Origin: Cucumis sativus
Lineage: Eukaryota; Streptophyta; Magnoliopsida; Cucurbitales; Cucurbitaceae
Direction: 5' to 3'
Assembly: GCF_000004075.3 (NCBI RefSeq)
Contig: NC_026657.2
Location: 30,350,408-30,414,407, forward strand
Length of the DNA: 64,000 nucleotides
Under the pieces are notes generated by a model. That model saw nothing but the letters and a program-made list of their open reading frames with translations, was not told the DNA's origin and searched no databases. The position numbers were made by a program, and so were the translations under genes. Within the stretch, counting starts at the first letter, position 1. Each line of letters starts with the position of its first letter. Positions 21,548 through 34,829 of the stretch are shown here, one piece after another.

Positions 21548-23024
21548 TTATTCTGGTCTTGTTTTCCTTTTCATCTTTTCGTTTCCCCTAACACAACCCA
21601 TCCTTCGAAGAAGCTTTGGCCTTGTGTAATTAGTTTCATCAGATGATGATTCGTTTTGATTCAAAGCTTTGTTATCTCTTTCTTCTTTCTTCGGATTTTC
21701 TTTCTGGCCTTCTTGTTCTTGTTCTTGTTCTTGCTTTCTAAACACCTCAAATTCATCCTTCAATTGATTGAATTCATTTGAAAGCTTGTTCAAATCCTCC
21801 ATTGTTACTGCTTTTTCTGTTCCATTCTGCAAGAACAAGAAACCTCATGAGTTAGCCAAATACCCTCTTAACAAATCGACGAACTAGCGTTTCAAAGTTC
21901 TACCTTGGTTAGAAGTGAAAATATTTATATTCATGAAATACTAAACTATATAAAATGGAGGTTTGTTTTTATACTTTCCACCTTGATTCATTTTAGTTTT
22001 TTGAAATGTTGATTGATTCATATACTTTTAAAAAGTGGTCATTTTTTAAAATACAAGAACTAGTGTTTCAAATTGAGTGCAAAAAATGAATTGATGCTTC
22101 AAAATGAACAAAAACAGAAAGTATAGAGTTTCAACTTACTATAAATTAATATTTTTAAAATAGCAAATCTGTTTCCTAATAGAAAAAATCATAAATTTTA
22201 GAAATTGGTTTTGATTCCCTGTGATTTCTCTTAATAGAAACTCATAAAGTAGATGAAAATTGAGTGCAAAAAGGCTAAAAAGATGAAACCTTTATTGTGC
22301 ACAAATTTTGGTTATTCTCCTCTTCCAATTGATGATCCATTTGTATTTTCAGCTCTTTTACTTCATTCCCCAATCTCTCAATCATCTTTTTCTTTGTTTC
22401 CATTTCTTCATTATTTCTCCAAAGTTGTGATTTACTATCTTCAATCTTCAAATTCTTCTCTCTAATCATCTTTGATTGTTCCTTCAATCTCTTCTTAAGT
22501 TTCCTTACTTCTCTCTCAAGTAACTTATTTTCTGTTTTTTGACCTTCAAGTTGCTCTGAGACTCCCAAATATTCTGTCACCAAATTCTCAAACCTCCTGT
22601 TTTCTTCTCCCATTAACAAAATTTCCCTTTCCAAGAAGTTTATATGAGCCATATCCAAGACCAAAGTGTTTCTAAGCTCCACTAATAAAGCTTCTCTTTC
22701 TTTTAGATTTTGGTACCAAATGAATTGCCTCTCTATATCCAATTCTTTACTTTCAAGATCTTCAACTCTGGTTTTTAAGCTTAGAATCACTTCTTCAGCA
22801 TTGGGTTGTGAAGTTTTTTCTTCCTCTGAAGTGATTGAAGATGGCTGAAAGTTCTCATTTTCCATGAGCTTTGATTTGGGTTTGAAGAAATTTAAGGAAG
22901 ATGGAAAGGAACCTTTTGCCATCATTATACCACATATACCACCTGCTGCAGATATAGCTAAGGGAATGCCAACTTTAAAAAACATTGGCTCAAAATTACC
23001 GGTCTTCGAGGATGTATTTGCCAT
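21548..23024 (-). CDS. Coiled-coil protein resembling CHUP1/AR791 (two exons)
   Basis: Exon 1 is 23024-22290 and exon 2 is 21826-21548, joined in phase 0 at CTIK/NGTEK. This gives 337 aa. The start chosen is the ATG of MANTSSKTGNFEP. The frame stays open upstream to about 23132 without another ATG, so a further 5' exon cannot be excluded. Residues about 14-35 (FFKVGIPLAISAAGGICGIM) are a hydrophobic N-terminal segment, a possible membrane anchor. Most of the rest is predicted coiled coil rich in Glu, Lys and Leu (LKTRVEDLESKELDIERQF, LEREVRKLKKRLKEQSKMI). The C-terminus is low-complexity Gln/Glu then basic (KLLRRMGCVRG). Plant proteins with this plan include the chloroplast-positioning protein CHUP1 and the actin-binding AR791 family. 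Assignment to that group is an inference. Confidence 0.75.
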
Positions 23025-25182
23025 AGGATAATCAATTTGCTTGGTCGTCTTCAATGTCCAATTGAGCTTTCGTAGATGTTTAATTTCTTGGCTCGTAGAA
23101 CGCACCTCGTCTCTGATGAATTGTTGTTTCAAAATGAGAGAAGAGAAAAGATTGCTTTGAACCTCTCTTGATCAAAATGATGTAGAAAGTTCTTTTGTTA
23201 AATCAGATTGTCCTTTGCTTTTTAACAATTCCATGGCTTAGAAACTTTCATTTCAAGGCTCGGGGGATTTCTTTGAGCTGAATTAATATTGGTTTCTGTG
23301 GATTAAAGAAGCTTCCTGTTATTCTATTCTTATAATTCAAACTTAGCATAACCTTCAAGGCAATTGTTTTGATCGCCAACGTTTGTAGATTCTACGAGTA
23401 GAGATACCTTTTCAAAAAAAGGTTATATGATTAAATATTGCTAAAAGATTAAGATTGAAAAAAAGTTTTTCCTTTAAGGGTATTGTATTTGTTTAAAATT
23501 GTAGAGAAAATATTATTTAAAAGTGATTTCTCTTTATAAATGATTATGTAGAAACATTTTTGCCCTAAAACACTACTTTCAAAAGACATACTAAACACCC
23601 TTTATTTTGAACTTTTTATTCTCTTTAAAACGACATAAAACCAACCAATTTTTCATGGAAAATTTTTGAACTAAAAAAAATAAGTAGATATTACTTCCTC
23701 GACTTTAACAAATATTATTTATTATTATAAACGAAATTCTTCCTTTTAAGGTAACTGCTTGGCTTTTCTACATCAGTTGCTTGGCTTGATGGACGAATAT
23801 ATTGTGCTCATAGATCAAGGAATCTATTACCTTTCATGATATATTTGTTGTACTAGAAAAAAACAAAGTCCTCATTCTTTATCCATATCTCCTAATAACA
23901 AACTATCTATTCTCCAACATAATTATGACTACAAACGCATGCAAAGTGACCCTTTTTTAGCCAAAGATCAAGTTTGCTAACATTAACATTACTCGAACAA
24001 TTAAAAACATTTCTTCATTCCCACTGAATTGAAATTTCAAAACCCACCACTGGTGCTACCCAAACAAAAATCGTGTTGAAACTAAAAAATCGGAAATATG
24101 TAATAACCAATTAGCAGAGGGGTTATGCCTTTACAACACATAAAACAAGGGGATATATTTGTTAACTAATTAAACTATGCTGACAGGATGGTAATAAAAA
24201 AGATTATCACCTGAAGATTGTGATGGATGAACCTGATCTTATGCTCCTACAAAAGCTGTCAAGAATGGCTCGAGAAAAACAAAAACAAGTCAAATTATTT
24301 ATAGGGACTGACAGTTCCATAGAAATTATGATCTTTTTTCTTTTTTTTTTCTTTTTTTTCCAGACGTTTCCTTCCAACAGGCTAAAACTGTGGCGTAGCC
24401 AAAGATAGATAAGATAGATGAGATCAAAAGAATAGCGGCCTTAGATGTGCCACAGATTTGGAAACAAGAACAATTATCACTCACATCGTGTAATGAACTA
24501 ATAAATAATTAGATGTAGGTTTGGACCAAATCAGTTGTCACCCTGCCCAAAGTGAGGTGAGGAAGACAAATAATGCATAATTGATGAGTTATGTTGCTCC
24601 AAGTCAGATTTTCTGTCACCACAAAAAGAGGACCAAAATTATTGGACGTAATTATGACAATATTGATAGGATATCGATATGCATATGCATTGTAAACCTA
24701 GTTTCTGTAGTCCTTACATTTTAACATATCTTCTTATATCACCATTTTGTTTTCATTTGGTTCTTATATTTCAAAATGCTGCACTTTGACTCCTAATTGT
24801 GAATGTTATTTCCATTTGGTAATGAGTGTAACCATTTGAAACATTGGGACCAGACAAAGACTAGTCTTTAAACTTAGAGAACAAATGGGTACCCAAAAAA
24901 CAATAAGAATAATAACTACGCTAGTCACATTCTTGAACGTACCAGACTTAATTGATAAATTGATTTATTTTAAGAACTTAGCATTATTCTTCAGCATAAA
25001 TGTTGTTGTATGGGAGTGTAGTATGGCAGTACCAAAATTTTTTACTATGTACAAAATACAAATGCGGTAATGGAAAGCCGAGTTTTCAAGATGGTGTAAG
25101 AATCACTGAGCAGTTTAAAGTGCAAACAAGACTCAATTTTCAATTAAAGAAGTTGGACGCTACATACCTGGTATCAGGTACA
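23025..25182. other. Intergenic region between the coiled-coil gene and UPL7
   Basis: No gene is supported. About 23477-23603 has weakly matching ends (AAGGGTATTGTATTTG and the reverse complement AAAGGGTGTTTAGTATG) and may be another small MITE. 24330-24360 is a pyrimidine run. Confidence 0.5.
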
Positions 25183-28100
25183 TTAAGAGAGTTCAAATCC
25201 TGAGTTGGAATTGATCGCGTAGAGAAGTTTTGATCTCAAAGTACTTGAACGTTTATACGTCGGAAGCTACAAAGGGTGCAGATAGTTAATAATTAGAAAA
25301 CAGATGAATTTAGTATATTAGCAATGGCTAATCAACATTTGCATAATTATTGATCATATAATCGGTAACGAGGTCCATTTTAATGTAAGAAATACAAATT
25401 TTTGCAATTAAAAGTTTGATTCCAGTGGATTCTCTCCGTTTCTACATACCTTGAGAGTATTGTAGCAAGTGGAAGCAGTTGGAAGCCGCTCAACATCCTG
25501 TCCTCCTATTGAAGCCCAAATAGGTACGTCACACGAAACCTACATGAGGTTAAATTCCCATCTCAGATCTTACAATAAATAACGCTTTGTATACCTTCCA
25601 AACAGGACTTCTTTTCCTTCTTTTTTGCTATGAAAATCCAACCATCTCATTTAATATGAGCTAGATGTCACACAGCTATGTTCAACTGTCCTTCCCAGTT
25701 TATTGATTGATCAAAAGGACCGTTGGTTATGGGATTCAAAAAGGTGCATAGAAGTCCTCTAAAGTACGAATTAAAGAAATGTTGCCAGAAGCTTAAGATT
25801 GAATTGCACACCTTATGAATGGTAAAAGCTGGTTGCAGGTATTTGAATCCAAGTAATGGAGCTCGAGAACAACTGGTGACAAATTTAAGAAGCGAACATC
25901 GATCTTTTGGTTCAAATCCTTTAATAACCTGTACAATTTTCCCCATTCCTCATCCCCAGAAAAATTAACAAAAACAAAATAAAAGGCATACAGGAAAGCA
26001 GCAGCACAAGGGGAGAAAGGGACTTGGAAATTGCAACAGAAAGTGCCATACGACTCAAATGATATGCACAATAAAATGAAGTTAAAAAGTAAAAAAAAAG
26101 CGTCAAATTTAAGTAACCAGTGATGCAATTGCAATTTTGAAGCGTTGAATAGTTACCTTCGTTCATATACTTAAGTATCAGCAAGCAGTTAAATAGTATC
26201 TCAAGGGTATAATGAAGATTGATTTTTCAACATTATTCTATCATCAAATCGTAGAAATATCCAATTGTATAAGACCATGCAAAAACATATGCATGCATTT
26301 TATCTGCAAGTTTGAAAGCCACAGAAAGATTGGACTGCATGTACAGTTGTACACTATAAACGGATTAAAACCATTTCCTTCATTGCAAGGAATAAGACAT
26401 TTTTTTCCTTCCAAAAAATTCCTGCATTCATTCGGTTACAACATAATACCTAGATTTAAAAGTTTTTGACAATGATGATAAATTCAAGGCAATAAATAAA
26501 AATGATCTAGAATGGACTAATGGAGAAGCGGAGATACAGGCAAAAACCAATCTCCTTCCGTATTCAGTGAGGCTTTTGTGGTGAAATATTTTAATATTAA
26601 AAACGGGAAAGGGGTATAAACAGAGAGAGAGAAGAAACATTAATAAGTATCAGATATGGCCAAGTATACATTTTTTTAATTCTAAGATAAGTCACATTCA
26701 CCAACCAAAAGCAGAATAATGCCACATAAGCATAAGGAAATATATCAAAACTTACCTTATTTTAAGATTTTAAAAAAGGAATTAAATCAGTAGAAAGCAA
26801 ACTGAAAATTTAGATATGTGAATGATAACGAAGCATTTGGTTAATCATTCTGCTGCAAGTTCGTACCTCCCAAAAAATACTAATTGTTCGGCTGCCCTCT
26901 GTGTAACCACCTGTATATCGTGTATTATTCCTCAAATCATTGACGTCGATATCATGGTTTCCTCCTGAAAGCAACTAGAGAATGGCATTGATATCAAAAT
27001 AATAGTAGAAATAACAATAATATAAAATATAAATTTTTTTGAAGAAATTAAAAGAAAACACACACATACGCAACACCTATACATAATGAAAATTTTAAGG
27101 AGCTTCCAATTACAAAAAAAAAAAACTTAAAATTATTTGTTGGAGGAAGGAAAAACCCCTAAAATATACCAAGATGTAGGCCTTGATCTAATCCATTCCT
27201 TACCACTTATACTAGCCTTTTCTTTCTCTCTTACCACTTCTAAGAATTGTCAACTAACCAAAACAAGTACATTTTTGTGACCTAAGAACTCATCCATGCT
27301 TCTGTGTCGTTAGCCACTGGTGTACCACTTCATTTGCAATGAAGAAACCATAAAGGATTTGTCGATTACTGATTAGTTAAGAGATATAAACATGGGGGAA
27401 AGTGTTTTCAACGTTTATACCAAAACTTTTGCAACAAATTTTCTGTGTTCCACTCAAGGAGAAGGCTCCATTGTAATATGAACCAAGTAAATGTCTTTCC
27501 TTTAGGCATTTCTCATTGTCGTTAAAATCGAACCTTGATACATCATAAAGAAGGTGCCCTTGATGATTCTCTAAGGTTTTCCTAAATAGAAATTTCCTAT
27601 GTCATACTGAAGACTAAGGACTCCCAAGACTTCTTAAAGTGATCATTACATCATCCTTAAAAGGTTTTTCAGATCATCCTTTATCAGCTTGAGTTGAGAT
27701 ATGGAGGCCCCCTCATTTACATGTCCCCATCGTGATTTTCAAAGAATTAGTATTAGCTTAGGTTAAGGAATCACATGAATGGCTATGGTTTAACTAGCAA
27801 TAAGGAAGCCAAATCTGTAATCAAAAGAGTAAATAATGCACATCCGTAAACAAGGGCATTATATATACCTGATTGAATTCACTTGCATTAAATAACTTCA
27901 ACCAAGATGGTGATATAAGATCAGTTAAACCCCTATAAAACGCATTTGAGAAAGGCAATATCTGCAATTTAACAGAGAATGAAGTCGTGAACATAAATTT
28001 GAATCAAAACAGTTATCTCTGCAAAGCTGAAAAGAGAAATCACTGCTCAACTCTTTTTTGAGTTGAGTGAATAATTTATATTTCCTATGGAATTCAAACC

Positions 28101-31100
28101 ATGGAAAAGATTCACTTAAACTCGAACATAAGCGAGGTTCAGTTCTCTCAGCCACATTTCCATATAAAACAGGTCAGTGTCACTTCTTTCATAAGCAACA
28201 GTACTATCAGATATGAATTACCACCAAAGAAAAAGAAAGAGTGAATGATAGACAATTAGTGACCTGTCGATTAAGTTTATAATCAGCAATAGCATGAACA
28301 TACTGCATCTTATTCTCATTTGTAACAGAAATATCCTTGCCACCATGTTTAAGCTCAATAACATGTCGTTTGCCAAATGATTCTTCAGTTACAGTGAAAT
28401 CCAACGAGAGTTCTTTGACGTCATCCTCGTAAGACTGCCAAAACAAGTTATAACAATAAAATAATTTAAAATAATTATCACAAAGATAAATATGCAACTT
28501 CAAACATGTTAATTGCTTAGCATTAAGTCTTAACTCATATGAAGTACTAGATAATCAACTCATAAATTTGCACAATAACGCCAACATAGGTCAAACATAC
28601 CAAGTTTGACTACTCTTCTTCAACATCTATCTAACCAAGTTACTCATGTATTCTATTGTTTATTAACACAAACTAGTATTATATCTTTGCAAAAGCATAT
28701 CCCTTCATGAGTTCATGTATCTTTCCATTCTAATCATGTAAAAAATATTCAAACATTTAACTTTAGAAGACATAATATAGTGATAAAATATACAAGAGGA
28801 TAAAAAAAACATGTAATATTGATAAATACTCCTCAGGGCACATCACATTGACTAGTCCTTGTCAGTATGTAGAATTTACCTTGACACACATGAGATTCCT
28901 GTAGAGCTCAGGATCAAGGGTTGATAGCTCATCAAGGAAGCTATACCGCCCTAATAGCTTATGGACAAAAACATGCGAAAATGAATAGTCAAGCAATATT
29001 CCTTCATAGAGAGCCTTCCCAACAACTCTACCAAGAAACTCGATCATCTGGATACCATTGTCGAGATATCGTGCAGCTGCATTTGGGATAAGATGCCTGT
29101 CTGGAGTAGAGGTTTGAGAGAACAGTCCATATCTAAAAGAAATGGTAAACAAAATTACTTAAATCATTGGAGACCGAGAAAGAAAGACCACAATGATTTT
29201 TTGTAGTTTGTGTAAATTACTCGGGGGAAAATGCTGCTTTGGCTATATCAGTCAGAAACTCTTTGGATAATCCACCACAGTCTTGGCCAGCCTCAGGAAG
29301 GCCACATTCACTAACAAATGAAACATGGATAGCTGATTTCAGCTTTGACCCAAGAGAATTTAACTGTCTGAATCCATCTTCAACAACATGGCTACGACGA
29401 ACTACGATTTCAAATGATCGTGAACCAGGTCCACCAACTTCACCTGCCATTTTTCGGGAGACTTTGTCCATCTTGACAAACTCTCTGAACATTTCAACTC
29501 TGCCAGAAATAAAAAGAAAGGGCATGAAAAGCCTTCAATATGGCAAAACAAAATTTAAAACCTCTACTATAAATGAAATTATAGGTGCTGAGAAGTTACA
29601 GCATCAGCTGCAAAAGCACATCATGTTTTAGTCGAAGACAGGAAGAAAGCTTTGGAAAATTACCTTTCGGTATACAAGTTTTTATGAAAAGTTTTTTGGT
29701 ACACAAATTTCCAAAACGTACCTTTATAGCCCCTAAATTTTCAAAGATAGGTTTAAAAGGTTTAATGTTTGGACAAATAATTTAAAAAGTCCTCGGCGTT
29801 AGTTTTTCCATATGGTTCATTATTTTAACATTGCCTTGCCATTTGGAATTCAAAAAATTAAATAATATTAATAATGATAATTTTTCTATCCTTCTTTCTT
29901 CTAATCTCTCCTCCCTACCTCCTTTGTTTCTATGGTACAGTGGATTTGGATGAAGGGAAAAAGTAAGTTTTCAAGACAAGATTTAAGTGAAGAAAAAGAG
30001 GAAAAATAACTAATAATTTAGAAGAAAATACTAATGGAACAAAAAATAACACTAAACTACAAGTAAAATGTAACTGACGAGTGGAAATTTTACCATCAAC
30101 TATATAATTTTTACTTAGCAAATAACATTAAGTTGGTTTCACATTTGCTAACATGACTCATGAGAATAGCTCAATTGGCATAGAGCATGTACTATCAACC
30201 TCGAGGTCATAGGTTCGTGTCCACACCCATCATATTGTCGAAAAGAAAGATTCAAATTTCTTGGAATAAATTTAAAATTTTTGATCTTTTTCATGGGAAA
30301 ATAAGAAAATAGAAGCTTGGGCAACTTGCAGGTGTGAGGTGTGAATGAAGGGTTGTTGATTATGAAGATGAAGTTTCTTATCAATGAAAAAGAAAAAGAT
30401 GACGAAAACGTGAATCATCTTCCATGAAAGTCTAATCAAGCAAAAAATATCTAAATATGAAAGATGTAAAAGCAAAGAAAAGGAGGAATAAAAATAATAT
30501 AAAAAATATAAGTAGTGAAAACAAAAGGAAGAAAGCCCTATGAGAAGTAGCTCAAGAAATCCAGTAGAGAAAAATCTGTGTTACCACCTTAGGAAAATAT
30601 AACTCGGTGTTAAAGATGATGGTTGTAACAGTCAATTGCTATTATGTGGAGATAAAACCAATTTCAACGACCAGTCTATTTCACCGCAGTATATGCATCT
30701 GTCTGATATGCATATGTCCAATCCCGCTGTCCATGCTCATTTATATGTATTCTTTCAAGTCAACATATGCATAGGAAAAAGAAGATAATCCTTCTAGTTA
30801 GCATTTGAGTCTCACCTTTCCTCAAATGGGAACACATGCGGTGTGGTAGTAATAATTGATCCTACACTTGGAACTGTTGAGGTATCATCTGCCCCTAAGT
30901 TGCCTGATAAAGCTTCGTGAGTTCTTGCAGCAACTGCAACAGGTGGTCTACTTGTTCTAGCAGGTGAAAGCCATAGCCTAGGAGGACAAAACTGATGTCT
31001 GCAATCCCTCTCATACATCAAATGCAGGCACCTGATTGCAGATTCCATAAGGGATGTGTTTTGCTGACCAGTACCGTGGGATAAACCATTATACACAAGC

Positions 31101-32402
31101 GTGTTAAGCATTGATGCAAGTTTCCTTTGCTGCTCCAGCCTGAATGGAACCTAGTTCACATAATTAAGTTCACAAATAAAGCATCACACTTTGAAAATTT
31201 CTACAATGGAGGGTAAAGACAAAATATCTTGCCTGTTTTTCATAGAACTCTATGTCATCTAGAACTAACAGCAGATGAGCATAAGTGGCACTGAAAAGAT
31301 AGAGCAGACATGACAAATCTTTTGAAATACCTTGTGGACCACAACTTAAAGATTTTATGTCCCATAAATCGCACGAGTCGTCATCCCCCTGTCTTGAACT
31401 AGATTGTACTTCAATTGTGTCCATATGATCACTACCTGGTGATGACTTGCTCGTGAACTTATTGAAGACAGTTACCCACCTACTACTTCCATCCTTACTG
31501 ACTTGATTTTGCTTTTTGCCAGAACCTTCATTTTTTCCTTTATTTAATATTTTACTTGAGCCAGGAAAGTGATCTTCAGGTTCATCAACATCACTGGGGA
31601 AAAGGGAACTTTCTAACACTCCCCACAGATCAACAAGAAATCCAGGAGTAAAAGATAACATATTAAGAATGGGTAAGGATCCAACCACTGGATTCAATAA
31701 TGAAAATATTCTGAGCATGTACATGTAGAAGTATGATATATCAAGCAGTTTCAAGCTTTTCATACATTCCATATTATTTGATTGATCGATGCTAACATCA
31801 GAATAAACATCTGTATTTACTATTTTCAAAAGATCTGTGAGATGCCTCTGGTCACAAACAGGCCTAAGCATATCAATGAAAGATGTGCTCAAGGACATAG
31901 ATGTCGTTTCATTCTTGGGAACAGCTGCATTAGAGGGTTCATAAGAAGTTACATTGACGCTCAGGATATCTGGGTTCTCCTTTTTACCACATCCTAAATC
32001 CCCACTCAAATCCAAAAAGTTTTCTGCCAAAGTGAAAACCACACGAACATACAACACATAGTCTAAACTCTGACTGAACCAACCAGAATCCCTTGCCTTA
32101 GTTTCACTCCCTGCTACCAAACATATAATGTTAGCAAGAGCCCACCCGACTGCCGGAACAACCTTAGAGCCACATTCAACTGATAATTGACTTAAATTAG
32201 ACATTCCCAGCAAAATTGTCTCTTTCTTGGCCTGCCATCAACTGCCAAAATTTAATCAGTGCTAGATAGAGATGCAGTAAATGTAAATGTCTTTGATATT
32301 AAAATTTAATAATGGTAAATTTGTCAATAGAACATTATGAAAATAATAATAAAACTACTTTGCTTCTATACTAAAATTGAGCACTAACTTGGGTCTTTTC
32401 TT

Positions 32403-32435
<33 letters not shown>

Positions 32436-34829
32436 TTCACGATCTATTTAAATTTTTTGATAGGTACTTGATCCTCTTGCAGTAATTTTGCAAAATCAAG
32501 AGAATGAACACATCTAAATTTACCATGAATTCAGAAAGGATTAACCCTTTTCCTAAATCCTAAAGTTTAGCAAGTAAAGTAATTAAATAACCAACAGATC
32601 CATTATACAGAAGAACCGTTGGATCTTATCAGCAGGCAGCAAGTGAGCTATTCAGCTTGTGACTTTGTGTGCAAATAAACTTAAATGAATACCATAACCA
32701 TTTTTCAACCTCAGTGGCCCTTACCAATAGAGTCGAGAAGCATGGAAACAAGATAGATCGATGCTTTACAGCTGGCACAAGAAGTTGTGGCAGATTTTGA
32801 ATAAACCCAGGAATTGTAAGTAGAAACAGGCAAAACTGTTCAGCAACATGATGCCCTTCCCACGGAGTAGTACCAATCGTATCAGAAATCATTAAATGAA
32901 ATGGTCGTAATGCTAAAGTTATAGCACTCACAGTAATAACTAATAAATCATTTGTCTTGATGGTACTGTTGTTTTGTGTGGACTGGAGGACACTCCATTT
33001 ATACATGTATTCCCTGACTGAAACGTAAAGACCACTTTCAGAAGTTCCCAGATAATGAATTAAATCCTCCAATGCTGCATCAGCAACAGCCTGACTACTT
33101 TCATTAGCATTCTTCCACACATGATGATCGGTTAAGACAACTACAAGGCGCATGGCCAAAGAGGTCGTAACAATAATTTCTTGCTCCTTCACTTGCAATT
33201 TGTCAAAATGCACAAGAATAAATAAGCATACAGAAATAAGCTTCCTTGATTGGTAAGTCCACATTCTTCTTTCTTCAGATGTACCAGTGGCCAAGGAGCA
33301 GAAGTTGTTCTTTGATTCTTGACAAGAAAATTGATTGCCATGTCAAGTCTAAAAATAGATGTATAAATTTGGGGTGGGGGGGAAGAAGAATGCAAAGTAA
33401 ATGACAGTAAAAATGAGTCCAGATAATGGAGATTTTATGAAGAAAAGTTTCTGTACAAAGAGATTCTCTCTTTCTCTCACACTTTTTTCAATTTACCCCC
33501 ACACAAGATTCCTAAAATCAGATTGGATAATGCATATCGTGAGGGTAAATAGTATCAGAGTATAAGGCTTCCATTTCGATTGTGTTTAGCACAAGTGTAA
33601 ATAAAGTCTTCCTTCAAAGCCATGTACGCTTGCAACAAATGTGCCCTAGGAATGGAGATGGTGTTTTCCAGTTTACCTAATTCCATGTTCAACAAACTAG
33701 CAAACCAAGTTAAACAACCATGATTTGAAAATAAATATTTTAAACTATATTTATGTAAGCACGGTAGGATGGAATTAGCACACTCACTACACGTTTCCAC
33801 TTTAAAGCTAGTATGTATCTGGAAGATAGACACCGAACAAACCCACTGTGCAATATCAGTTAGTGACTCAACAAATTTACGAAATAACTCAACATATTCT
33901 GCTGTTTTTGACATAACTAGATTTATCGATTGTATATTAAAAAGTGATGGGAAAAACAAACAATCGTATTAAAAGTCTAAAGGGAAGCGCTAGTTAAAGA
34001 AAACATATATGGTGAACAGAATTGCGTACCAGTAGAATTGATGCTTTCTAACAAGATTTTAAAGCAATTCTTCATACAATCTATATCTTTGGTCTTGATA
34101 TTTTGCGGTCGTTTCAGAAAAGACGAGATAAAGAAGAGAAATGGTCTCAAAATATTACAGGAAATGAATGTGCCGCCCTGTGCACCAGAATGATTATTCA
34201 ACAAATCCTCCCATTCTTCTTGAAGCTGCAAAGCAGCAATCTTAGTCACTCTGAAGCGCCTCCAAACTCTCTGCATCAATTAAGAAACGAGATTGTCATT
34301 TTAAGTTTTGAGAACTTGCCTTTGTTTCCAGGAGAAACTGCGTAGCTTTGAAGAGTGGACATCATAATACAATGTCAGAGAAATATATGCACAATTATCA
34401 AATCCACAAACAATTCTCCATAGCATCTACATCTTTAATTAATCAGTAGCAGTAGAACATGCAAGATAAACTACGAATGGCACTAATAAATAGCTAGAAG
34501 TAAAGGTGATATACCTGAATAAAGAGAGCGGCAGCTGCCGCTTTTCTTGCATATTGACGTAGCTCTCTCTCCTGGATAACCTTCTGAACAAGAGCATCCC
34601 TCGTAATTTCTTTTGCACTCGCTCCCCTCAATGATACCTGAGAATATCTCTTCAGGAACATAAAGAGCTTGGAAGTAATTTGTTACTCTTAAACAATAAA
34701 TACTATAGCAAACGAATAAATCCATGGAATGAATGAATTTGAAAGCATTCTGGTAGCGGATTTAAAATTCAATCGAAGAGAGGGAGGGTGAGAAAGAGAG
34801 ATAACCTGATTTTTGGAAGCTTTGTCCAT
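25183..34829 (-). CDS. UPL7: HECT E3 ubiquitin-protein ligase UPL7 (14 exons)
   Basis: Exons are 34829-34806, 34637-34515, 34270-34030, 33317-32725, 32231-31233, 31150-30816, 29499-29221, 29132-28880, 28434-28264, 27961-27869, 26974-26867, 25928-25812, 25539-25450 and 25266-25183. The total is 3510 nt, or 1169 aa, close to the roughly 1140 aa of Arabidopsis UPL7. The N-terminus is [15 protein letters not shown] followed by an IQ-like motif ([16 protein letters not shown]). A long helical middle part follows. The HECT domain starts near the exon at 29499 and includes [40 protein letters not shown] and FRGLTDLI-type motifs. The catalytic cysteine is in [14 protein letters not shown] at about residue 1137, and the protein ends GFELS. 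HECT enzymes form a ubiquitin thioester on this Cys before transfer. The intron after 31233 uses a GC donor. The gene looks intact. Confidence 0.96.
30161..30240 (+). mobile_element. tRNA-derived SINE-like fragment in a UPL7 intron
   Basis: Box A TAGCTCAATTGG lies at 30167-30178 and box B GGTTCGTGTCC at 30212-30222. The 33-base gap is typical of a tRNA. No acceptor stem closes, so it is not a working tRNA gene. The layout fits the head of a plant tRNA-derived SINE, with an unclear 3' end. Confidence 0.6.
33555..33914 (-). other. Unidentified 119-codon ORF inside a UPL7 intron
   Basis: The ORF lies in the intron between UPL7 exons 3 and 4, on the same strand. It starts [18 protein letters not shown] and contains [28 protein letters not shown] and [15 protein letters not shown]. 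Composition is protein-like (helical, Cys-rich, not low complexity), unlike the AT-rich ORFs elsewhere in the spacers. The frame extends upstream without an ATG to 33959. UPL7 reads correctly when it is spliced out. I do not recognise the family. It may be a captured gene fragment, a nested gene or an old pseudogene. Confidence 0.45.

Noticed and set aside
27090..27780. Possible LINE fragment in a UPL7 intron
   Set aside because: The less AT-rich stretch caught my eye, but no reverse transcriptase or endonuclease motif could be read in any frame.
30161..30240. A functional tRNA gene
   Set aside because: A and B boxes are present, but the acceptor and anticodon stems do not pair, so it is listed as SINE-like instead.
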